Of a stretch of DNA of 6,303 nucleotides, positions 1 to 5,040 are shown piece by piece (position 1 is the first letter of the stretch; each line of letters begins with the position of its first letter). The notes under the pieces were generated by a model. That model saw nothing but the letters and a program-made list of their open reading frames with translations, was not told where the DNA came from and ran no database searches. The DNA comes from Deltaproteobacteria bacterium (GTDB lineage Bacteria; Desulfobacterota; Binatia; Binatales; Binataceae). The DNA lies in assembly GCA_027403435.1 (NCBI GenBank), contig DAHZDR010000126.1:1-6303 (forward strand), given 5' to 3'. Made by a program: the position numbers and the translations under genes.

Positions 1-351
1 ATGGACTATTCGACCACCGGCGACGGTCTGATCACCGCCCTGCTGGCGCTGGCCGCGATCGTCGAAAGCGGGCGTTCGCTGAGCGAACTGCGCACACTGC
101 GCCGGGCGCCGCAGGTGCTCCGCAATGTCCGCGTGCGCGAGCGGACGCCATTCGAAGCGATGCCCGAAGTGGCCCGGACGATCGCCGCCGCCGAGGCGCG
201 GCTCAAGACAACCGGCCGGCTGCTGGTGCGTTACTCGGGCACCGAGATGCTGGCGCGGGTGATGGTCGAAGGCGAAGATGAAAACGAAATCGCGGCGCTC
301 GCGCAGGAGATCGCCGACGCGATCGGCCGGCGCCTGGGAGCGGCGGAATGA
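1..351 (+). CDS. glmM: Phosphoglucosamine mutase, C-terminal part (5' truncated by window edge)
   Basis: GlmM interconverts glucosamine-6-phosphate and glucosamine-1-phosphate in the cytoplasm, on the route to UDP-GlcNAc for peptidoglycan and lipopolysaccharide. The visible 116 residues are the end of the protein. An STTGDG motif near residues 4-9 matches the conserved block before the last domain of the alpha-D-phosphohexomutase family. The phosphate-binding loop RYSGTE lies at residues 77-82 and is followed by a typical ARVMVEG strand. The usual second residue of that loop is P, but Y also occurs in GlmM proteins. The family is about 450 residues long, so roughly three quarters of the gene lies upstream; the ATG at position 1 is an internal methionine, not the start. 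The TGA stop (349-351) overlaps the pdxJ ATG. The GlmM assignment over other phosphohexomutases rests on the TTGDG block and the pdxJ neighbour. Confidence 0.93.
   Translation: MDYSTTGDGLITALLALAAIVESGRSLSELRTLRRAPQVLRNVRVRERTPFEAMPEVARTIAAAEARLKTTGRLLVRYSGTEMLARVMVEGEDENEIAALAQEIADAIGRRLGAAE
336..350 (+). promoter_or_regulatory. pdxJ ribosome binding site inside the end of glmM, with ATGA overlap
   Basis: A GGGAG run at 336-340 sits seven bases before the ATG at 348, inside the last codons of glmM. The ATG shares bases with the glmM TGA (ATGA, 348-351). Good Shine-Dalgarno spacing plus the stop-start overlap fixes this ATG as the pdxJ start and implies coupled translation. Confidence 0.7.
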
Positions 352-1208
352 GCCGGGCGCGGCTCGGCGTCAACGTCGATCACGTCGCGACGCTGCGCCA
401 GGCGCGGCGTGGCGAATGCCCCGATCCGGTCGCGGCGGCGCTGCTCGCCCAGCGCGCCGGCGCCGGCGCGATCACGGTGCATCTGCGCGAAGACCGCCGG
501 CATATCCAGGACGCCGACCTGTTCCGCCTGCGCGCAGCGCTGCGCATCGAGCTCAACCAGGAAATGGCGCCAATCGCCGAGATGGTCGAAATCGCGATGA
601 AGCTTCGGCCCGACGAGGTTTGTCTGGTGCCCGAACGGCGTGAGGAGCTGACCACCGAAGGCGGACTCGACGCGGCTGGGATGGCCGAACGGATTGCGCC
701 GATGATCGATCGGATGCGGACGATGGGGATCGGCGTGAGCCTGTTTATCGACCCGCAACCGTCTCAGGTGGAAGCCGCGGCCCGGCTCGGCGCCGACTAT
801 ATCGAATTGCATACGGGCGGCTATGCCGCCGCGGCCGACGCCGAGCTGGCTGCGGCCGTTGAACAGTTCCGTTCACGTGGCGGGCGGGACGGGAAATCGA
901 CTCCGCCGGTGAAATTCAAGGCCGGCGGCGAAGCGCGCGCCGAGCTTGAGCGAATCCGCGCGGCGGTCAAGCTCGGCCGCGCGCGCGGACTCAAGGTCAA
1001 CGCCGGGCATGGGCTGAATTACCGCAATGCCGGACCGATCGCGGCGATCGGCGGAATCGAGTGGCTGCATATCGGCCATGCGATCGTCGCGCGCGCGATC
1101 GGCGTCGGGATGGGCCGGGCGGTGCGCGAGATGCTGGCGCTGATCGGCGCCGGCGCGGCTGTTGGGCGGGTCGCGAAGCCGGCGGCGCGGCCGCGTTTGC
1201 GATCATGA
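348..1208 (+). CDS. pdxJ: Pyridoxine 5'-phosphate synthase PdxJ
   Basis: PdxJ condenses 1-deoxy-D-xylulose 5-phosphate with 3-amino-2-oxopropyl phosphate to give pyridoxine 5'-phosphate, the ring-closing step of the DXP-dependent vitamin B6 route. It is a cytoplasmic TIM barrel. The 286-residue product has the family hallmarks in order: LGVNVDHVATLR (6-17), ITVHLREDRRHI (42-53), NQEM (70-73), LVPERREELTTEGG (93-106), SLFIDP (131-136), YIELHTG (151-157), KVNAGHGLNY (216-225) and HIGHAIV (241-247). H45 and E72 fall at the numbers of the E. coli catalytic residues, and H221 corresponds to E. coli H193. The 28-residue shift of that last histidine means an insertion after the HTGGY motif, rich in G, R, K and P at about 170-195. 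There is also a basic C-terminal tail after about residue 265. Usual length is about 240-250. The TGA overlaps the nnr start. Confidence 0.96.
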   Translation: MSRARLGVNVDHVATLRQARRGECPDPVAAALLAQRAGAGAITVHLREDRRHIQDADLFRLRAALRIELNQEMAPIAEMVEIAMKLRPDEVCLVPERREELTTEGGLDAAGMAERIAPMIDRMRTMGIGVSLFIDPQPSQVEAAARLGADYIELHTGGYAAAADAELAAAVEQFRSRGGRDGKSTPPVKFKAGGEARAELERIRAAVKLGRARGLKVNAGHGLNYRNAGPIAAIGGIEWLHIGHAIVARAIGVGMGRAVREMLALIGAGAAVGRVAKPAARPRLRS

Positions 1209-2779
1209 TTCTGCTCGGCGCGGCCGAGAGCCGCGAACTCGATCGGCTGAGCCAGGCCAAATACGGAAGCGATGCATCTGCGCTGATGCGGCGGGCGGGC
1301 GAAGCGGTCGCCGACCTGACCATCCGGCGCTGGCCGGAGGTCGTGCGCGGCGCGGCGGCGATCGTCGCCGGCAAGGGCAATAACGGCGGCGACGGCCTGG
1401 TCGCGGCGCGCAAGCTGATTCAGGCGGGGATGCGGGCGCGGGTGCTGATGCTGGCGCGGCCGGAGGAACTTAAGGGCGATGCGGCGCGCGCGTGGCGCGA
1501 TTTCGCGGCGGCGGGCGGCGTCGCGACGGTGGCCGTCTCAGACGCGGATATCGACGCGTTTTTCGCGGCCGGCGAACCGCCGGCGGCGATTATCGACGCG
1601 ATTTTCGGCGTCGGGCTTAACGCCGAAGTCCGCGGCCTGACGCGCCTCGCGATCGACCGGATTAACGCCGCGGCGGCGCCGGTCGTCGCGGTCGATATCG
1701 CCTCGGGCGTCAACGCCGACAGCGGCGCGATTATGGGCGCGGCGGTGCGCGCGGCGCTGAGCGTGACCTTCGGCTACGCGAAGTACGGTCAGGTCTCGTA
1801 TCCGGGCGCCGAATATTGCGGCGAACTCGAAATCGCCGATATCGGTTTTGCGTCCGAAGCGATCGGCGAAATTGCGCCGCGCGGACGGTTGATCGACGCG
1901 GGCGAGGCGGCTGCGATGACCGCGCCGCGCGCTGTGAACACGCACAAGGGCGGCTACGGTCATCTGCTGATCGTCGCCGGCAGTTACGGCAAATCGGGCG
2001 CCGCGGTGCTCGCCGGACGCGGCGCGCTCAGAGGCGGCGCCGGACTGGTGACGCTGGCGATTCCCGAACCGGCGCTGCCGATCGCGGCGGCGAGCCAGGC
2101 CGAACTGATGACCGCGGCGATGCCGTCGGCGGCGGGCGGATTCGCGGCGGCCGGCACGATCGCGCGGCTCAAGGAATTAATCGGCGCCATGGACGCGATT
2201 GCGGCGGGGCCGGGAATCGGCGTCGGCGCGGACCGTCGCGCGCTGGTCGAATGGCTGATCGGCGAAGGCGCGGCGCCGAAACGTCCGTTATTGCTCGACG
2301 CCGACGCGCTCAACGTGATCGCCGAAGCCGGCGCGGAAATGGTGCGCGCGGCGCGTGGCCCGGTGGTCCTGACGCCGCATCCGGGGGAAGCCGCGCGGTT
2401 GCTGCGATCGACGCCGGCCGCGGTCAACGCGGACCGAATCGGCGCGGCGCGCAGGCTCGCCGACCTGACCGGCGCGGGCGTGCTGCTCAAGGGCGCGCGG
2501 ACCGTGATCGTCGCCGCCGGCGCGGTCACGATCAATGCCAGCGGCAATCCCGGGATGGCTGCCGCCGGGATGGGCGACGTGCTCTCCGGGTTGATCGGCG
2601 CGTTGCTGGCGGGCGGGATGGCGCCGGCGGCGGCGCTCAGACTGGGCGCCTGGCTGCACGGCGACGCGGGCGATCGGCTGGCGCGGCGAATCGGGCCGGC
2701 CGGGTATCTGGCGGGCGAGTTGGCCGCCGAATTGCCGGCCGCGCTCGGCGCGCTGCTCACGGAGCGGGTTGGCGGCTAA
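1205..2779 (+). CDS. nnr: Bifunctional NAD(P)H-hydrate epimerase / ADP-dependent NAD(P)H-hydrate dehydratase
   Basis: Nnr repairs hydrated NADH and NADPH (NADHX, NADPHX). The N-terminal YjeF_N domain epimerises R and S forms, and the C-terminal ribokinase-like domain dehydrates the S form using ADP. The product is 524 residues, close to E. coli YjeF. The N-terminal domain shows GKGNNGGDG (56-64) and VDIASGVN (from 163). The C-terminal domain begins near NTHKGGYG (245-252), which introduces a glycine-rich nucleotide-fold segment. It also shows AGPGIG (334-339), LLLDADALN, TPHPGEAARLL (from 390, H392), GNPGM (447-451) and GMGDVLSG (455-462) with the conserved D458. The ATG at 1205 was chosen because the family N terminus begins just before the SREL segment and because it forms an ATGA overlap with the pdxJ stop. 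There is no Shine-Dalgarno upstream, consistent with translational coupling. An in-frame ATG at 1061 would lie deep in pdxJ and is unlikely. Confidence 0.95.
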   Translation: MILLGAAESRELDRLSQAKYGSDASALMRRAGEAVADLTIRRWPEVVRGAAAIVAGKGNNGGDGLVAARKLIQAGMRARVLMLARPEELKGDAARAWRDFAAAGGVATVAVSDADIDAFFAAGEPPAAIIDAIFGVGLNAEVRGLTRLAIDRINAAAAPVVAVDIASGVNADSGAIMGAAVRAALSVTFGYAKYGQVSYPGAEYCGELEIADIGFASEAIGEIAPRGRLIDAGEAAAMTAPRAVNTHKGGYGHLLIVAGSYGKSGAAVLAGRGALRGGAGLVTLAIPEPALPIAAASQAELMTAAMPSAAGGFAAAGTIARLKELIGAMDAIAAGPGIGVGADRRALVEWLIGEGAAPKRPLLLDADALNVIAEAGAEMVRAARGPVVLTPHPGEAARLLRSTPAAVNADRIGAARRLADLTGAGVLLKGARTVIVAAGAVTINASGNPGMAAAGMGDVLSGLIGALLAGGMAPAAALRLGAWLHGDAGDRLARRIGPAGYLAGELAAELPAALGALLTERVGG

Positions 2780-2801
2780 GCAGGCCCGGCAAGTCCCGGC
2801 T

Positions 2802-2825
2802 ATTGTCGGTAAGAATTGTCGGTAA
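2802..2825 (+). repeat. 11-base tandem direct repeat upstream of tsaE
   Basis: ATTGTCGGTAA occurs twice, at 2802-2812 and 2815-2825, offset by 13 bases (just over one helical turn). It lies in the otherwise featureless 95-base gap between nnr and tsaE. Two copies on one face of the helix could be an operator, but chance duplication is equally possible. The second copy runs into the TAAAAT sequence at 2823-2828. Confidence 0.6.
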
Positions 2826-2828
2826 AAT
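2823..2828 (+). promoter_or_regulatory. Possible -10 element for tsaE
   Basis: TAAAAT matches the sigma-70 -10 consensus at five of six positions in an unusually A/T-rich patch. No convincing -35 lies 16-18 bases upstream; the nearest TTG-type hexamer (2803-2808) leaves only 14 bases. It would give a leader of about 40 bases before the tsaE ATG. Weak evidence; tsaE could equally be read from the upstream operon. Confidence 0.25.
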
Positions 2829-2874
2829 AAGGGAGTTGGCCGCTGGCGCGAGGACCGCGCGCGGCCGCATCGCC

Positions 2875-3354
2875 ATGATGGACAGGGAGCGCTTGATCGT
2901 CGCAAGCCAATCGGCGCGCGCAACCAAGGCATGGGGCCGGCGGCTCGCGTCGCTGCTGGAAGGCGGCGAGCTGCTGGGCTTCGAGGGCGGCCTCGGCGCC
3001 GGCAAGACCTGTTTTATCAAGGGTCTCGCGCATGGGCTGAATCTGCCCGAGGAGCGGATTTTGAGTCCGACCTTCACGATGATCCAGGAGCATCGTGGGC
3101 GTCTGCCGCTCTACCATATCGATCTGTACCGGCTGGAGCGGGTGGAACTCGACGATCTGGGACTGCGCGAATATCTGTTTTCAGACGCGGTCGCGGCGGT
3201 GGAATGGTTCGAGCGGCTGACCGAAGGGCGCGCGATGGATCGGCTGACGATTAAAATCGATTACGCCGGAGCGAATGCGCGGCGTATCGAGTTTCGCGCG
3301 GTTGGCGCTCGCTATGGCGCGCTGGTCGAGCGTTTGGCGGCTCAATTCGGGTAA
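2875..3354 (+). CDS. tsaE: tRNA threonylcarbamoyladenosine biosynthesis ATPase TsaE
   Basis: TsaE (YjeE family) is the small P-loop ATPase that works with TsaB-TsaD and TsaC to install t6A at position 37 of ANN-decoding tRNAs in the cytoplasm. The 159-residue product matches the family length of about 150-160. The Walker A motif GGLGAGKT is at 38-45, SPTF at 64-67, HIDLYR at 81-86 and VEW at 109-111; D83, E110 and W111 are positions of known functional importance in the family. The residue before the Walker A leucine is G39, where E. coli has D. Two adjacent ATG codons (2875, 2878) begin the protein, neither with a well-spaced Shine-Dalgarno. A TTG at 2893 follows an AGGGAG run but with only three bases of spacing. 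The reading frame stays open upstream into nnr, but that stretch is out-of-frame nnr sequence, not protein. Confidence 0.93.
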   Translation: MMDRERLIVASQSARATKAWGRRLASLLEGGELLGFEGGLGAGKTCFIKGLAHGLNLPEERILSPTFTMIQEHRGRLPLYHIDLYRLERVELDDLGLREYLFSDAVAAVEWFERLTEGRAMDRLTIKIDYAGANARRIEFRAVGARYGALVERLAAQFG

Positions 3355-3395
3355 AAATTATCGATAGCCGTCTCGTCCGATGCTTGCGAACCGGC

Positions 3396-3401
3396 TACAA
3401 T
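3396..3401 (+). promoter_or_regulatory. Possible -10 element before the small membrane-protein gene
   Basis: TACAAT matches five of six bases of the -10 consensus in the gap after tsaE. No recognisable -35 is found 16-18 bases upstream. Transcription would begin about 30 bases before the ATG at 3440, which fits a gene with its own promoter. Low certainty. Confidence 0.3.
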
Positions 3402-3439
3402 TCGCCCATCCCGGCGCTTGAATTGTGGCGCGGGCGCAT

Positions 3440-3685
3440 ATGGTTTCGGTGCCTCAGTTCCTGTCGGACGTCTATTCGGCCTTCGCGATGGCTTTGGCGC
3501 AAGCCTATGTGGACTGGAGTGTGCTGCCGATCTTCGAGCGCCTTCTGTGCGGAGTGCTTTTGGCCGCGTTCTCCATCTATTTAGGATCCAAATCCGAAAA
3601 CTCCGGCTGGAGCGCGGTTTGGTTCTTCGCCGCGTTCGGGTTGCTGGCCTACGTGCTCGCGGAGGCGATGGGGCAAATCCATTGA
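3440..3685 (+). CDS. Small two-helix membrane protein of unknown function
   Basis: I do not recognise a family. The 81-residue product has a short N-terminal segment, then a hydrophobic helix at about 28-49 (running through LLCGVLLAAFSIYLG), a polar loop with K51, E53 and N54, and a second aromatic-rich helix at about 56-77 (through AVWFFAAFGLLAYVL). This predicts a two-pass inner-membrane hairpin. No signal peptidase site or catalytic motif is visible. Coding status is supported by the coherent hydrophobic pattern and by a G/C preference at third positions, although weaker than in neighbouring genes. The competing frames over the same bases give arginine-, serine- and cysteine-rich shadow peptides. 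The ATG at 3440 is a conservative start; GTG at 3425 would add five residues. Neither has a clear ribosome site. It lies between tsaE and lysC with about 85-105 bases on each side, so it need not belong to the same functional unit. Confidence 0.6.
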   Translation: MVSVPQFLSDVYSAFAMALAQAYVDWSVLPIFERLLCGVLLAAFSIYLGSKSENSGWSAVWFFAAFGLLAYVLAEAMGQIH

Positions 3686-3696
3686 AGCGGGCGTTT

Positions 3697-3744
3697 GCGG
3701 GCGATCTGCGGATCGTTCGCTGGCGCCCCGCTTTCACGCGGCGC
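3697..3744 (+). other. Two adjacent RNA hairpins between the membrane-protein gene and lysC
   Basis: The first hairpin pairs 3697-3706 with 3711-3720: ten base pairs including two G-U pairs, closed by the four-base loop TGCG. The second pairs GCGCC (3723-3727) with GGCGC (3740-3744), with a possible inner two-pair extension. The first starts 11 bases after the upstream stop codon. Neither is followed by a U-run, so a standard intrinsic terminator is not supported. The region is too short for a lysine riboswitch and shows no recognisable riboswitch core. It may be a 3' end stabiliser, a Rho-linked element or chance. Confidence 0.4.
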
Positions 3745-3749
3745 ATAAT
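3744..3749 (+). promoter_or_regulatory. Possible -10 element for lysC-cimA
   Basis: CATAAT matches five of six bases of the -10 consensus and would start transcription about 35 bases before the GTG at 3791. The sequence 17 bases upstream (3721-3726) is a poor -35. Its first base overlaps the end of the second hairpin. Weak evidence. Confidence 0.25.
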
Positions 3750-3790
3750 GACAGTTTACGTTTGCGCTGAGCGGCGGGATGCGGCGAATT

Positions 3791-5026
3791 GTGGCGTTAA
3801 TCGTTCAGAAATACGGTGGAACCTCGGTCGGTTCGATCGAGCGAATCAAGGCGGTGGCCGAACGGGTCGCGCGGGCCCATGAGCGCGGCGATCAGCTGGT
3901 GGTGGTGGTGTCCGCGATGGCGGGCGAGACCAACCGTCTGTTGCGGCTCGGCGCCGAGCTGAGCGATTCGCCGCATCCGCGCGAAACCGACGCTCTGGTC
4001 GCCACCGGCGAGCAGGTGTCCGCGGCGCTGCTGGCGATTCGGCTACAGGCGCTCGGCTATCCCGCGCTTTCGTTGCTTGGCTATCAACTTCGCATCATGA
4101 CCGATTCGCGCCATGGCGCGGCCAAGATCAAGGCGGTCGATTCCGAGCGGATTCGGCAAGCGCTGGCGGCGGGCCGAATCGTCGTGGTCGCCGGCTTTCA
4201 GGGAGTGAATGCCGAGGGCGATATCACCACGCTGGGCCGCGGCGCCTCCGACCTGACGGCGGTGGCGCTGGCCGCCGTGATGGGCGCGGCGGCCTGCGAA
4301 ATTTACACCGACGTTGACGGCGTCTATACCGCCGATCCCAATATCTGTCCGCGCGCTCGGCGGCTCGACCGCATCGCCTATGACGAAATGCTCGAGATGG
4401 CGGGACTCGGGGCGAAGGTGCTGCAACTGCGTTCGGTCGAGCTGGCGCGGCGTTACAGCGTGCCGCTGGTGGTGAAATCCAGCTTCAGCGAAGCGGAGCG
4501 GGGCACCTGGGTGGGCCAGGAGGATCAGGCGATGGAAAACGTGCTGGTTTCGGGCGTTACGCTCGATCAGAACCAGAGCAAGATAACGCTGACCGGGGTC
4601 GAGGATCGGCCTGGACTGGCGGCGCGGATTTTTGGCCCGATCGCGGAGGCTGGAATCGTCGTCGATATGATTATCCAGAACGCCGGCGCCGACGGCCGCG
4701 CCGACCTTACCTTTACCGCGCCGCGCGCCGACCTGCGGCGGGCGCTGGAACTGGTGCGCGCCGTGGCCGGCGAAATCGGCGCCGCCGGCGTGCGTCACGA
4801 GGATCAGGTGGCGAAGGTTTCAATCGTCGGCGTCGGCATGCGCAGCCATGCGGGAGTCGCGGCGACGATGTTCAAGGCGCTGGCGGCGGAGCGGATTAAT
4901 ATCGAAATGATCGCGACTTCCGAAATCAAGGTCTCGGTGGTCGTCAATGCGAAGTACGGCGAACTTGCGATGCGCGCGCTGCACGACGCCTTTCTTGGGG
5001 ACAATCCGGCGTTGACCGAGGGTTGA
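3791..5026 (+). CDS. lysC: Aspartokinase (aspartate kinase), ACT-domain regulated
   Basis: LysC phosphorylates aspartate with ATP to aspartyl-4-phosphate, the first step towards lysine, diaminopimelate, threonine and methionine. The 411-residue product has the amino-acid kinase domain (about 1-240): QKYGGTSVG (6-14, K7 catalytic), VVSAMAGETNR (39-49), TGEQ (72-75), TLGRGASDLTA (147-157) and YTDVDGVYTADP (172-183). Two ACT domains follow, at about 261-335 and 342-405, the second with VGVGMRSHAGVA. Q296 and T307 align with residues tied to lysine/threonine inhibition in the Corynebacterium enzyme, while its S301 corresponds to G299, so feedback control is likely but its strength is unclear. The GTG at 3791 was chosen because it yields MALIVQKYGGTSV, the standard family N terminus; the ATG at 3779 would add four residues (MRRI) and abuts a purine-poor leader. 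An internal start for the ACT part is described separately. cimA follows after 14 bases. Confidence 0.95.
   Translation: MALIVQKYGGTSVGSIERIKAVAERVARAHERGDQLVVVVSAMAGETNRLLRLGAELSDSPHPRETDALVATGEQVSAALLAIRLQALGYPALSLLGYQLRIMTDSRHGAAKIKAVDSERIRQALAAGRIVVVAGFQGVNAEGDITTLGRGASDLTAVALAAVMGAAACEIYTDVDGVYTADPNICPRARRLDRIAYDEMLEMAGLGAKVLQLRSVELARRYSVPLVVKSSFSEAERGTWVGQEDQAMENVLVSGVTLDQNQSKITLTGVEDRPGLAARIFGPIAEAGIVVDMIIQNAGADGRADLTFTAPRADLRRALELVRAVAGEIGAAGVRHEDQVAKVSIVGVGMRSHAGVAATMFKALAAERINIEMIATSEIKVSVVVNAKYGELAMRALHDAFLGDNPALTEG
4518..4534 (+). promoter_or_regulatory. Internal ribosome binding site and ATG for a separate aspartokinase beta subunit
   Basis: A perfect AGGAGG (4518-4523) is followed after eight bases by an in-frame ATG (4532) inside lysC. 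Initiation there would give a 164-residue polypeptide (MENVLVSG...) ending at 5026 and holding both ACT domains. In Bacillus, Corynebacterium and Thermus an in-frame internal start at this same protein position produces the regulatory beta subunit of an alpha2beta2 enzyme. No start codon for the main genes in this window has a Shine-Dalgarno this good. Confidence 0.6.
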
Positions 5027-5040
5027 CGGGAATCACTGCG

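Noticed and set aside
1..3. ATG at the first base as the start of a short 116-residue protein
   Set aside because: The following residues are an internal conserved block of GlmM; the gene must begin upstream of the window.
1816..2874. Continuation of the tsaE frame upstream through nnr, suggesting a 512-residue fusion
   Set aside because: The upstream part is an arginine-rich out-of-frame reading of nnr. The nnr frame itself carries every expected motif to its stop at 2779, and TsaE from 2875 has normal family length.
1984..2932. Two long minus-strand open frames opposite nnr (258 and 214 codons)
   Set aside because: Low-complexity Ala/Ser/Pro/Arg composition, complementary to a strongly supported gene, with no recognisable motif.
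3366..3396. Possible terminator after tsaE from AGCCG pairing with CGGCT
   Set aside because: The stem is only five pairs with a 21-base loop and no U-run follows.
3342..3746. Minus-strand 134-codon frame over the tsaE-lysC gap
   Set aside because: The product is dominated by Arg, Pro and Ser with no structural pattern, while the + strand frame over the same bases gives a clean two-helix membrane protein.
3686..3790. Lysine riboswitch in front of lysC
   Set aside because: The gap is about 105 bases, shorter than the roughly 170-base lysine aptamer, and no five-way junction pattern is visible.
3418..3882. A + strand 154-codon frame spanning the membrane-protein gene and the lysC start
   Set aside because: It runs out of frame into lysC across the conserved kinase N terminus and has shadow-type composition.
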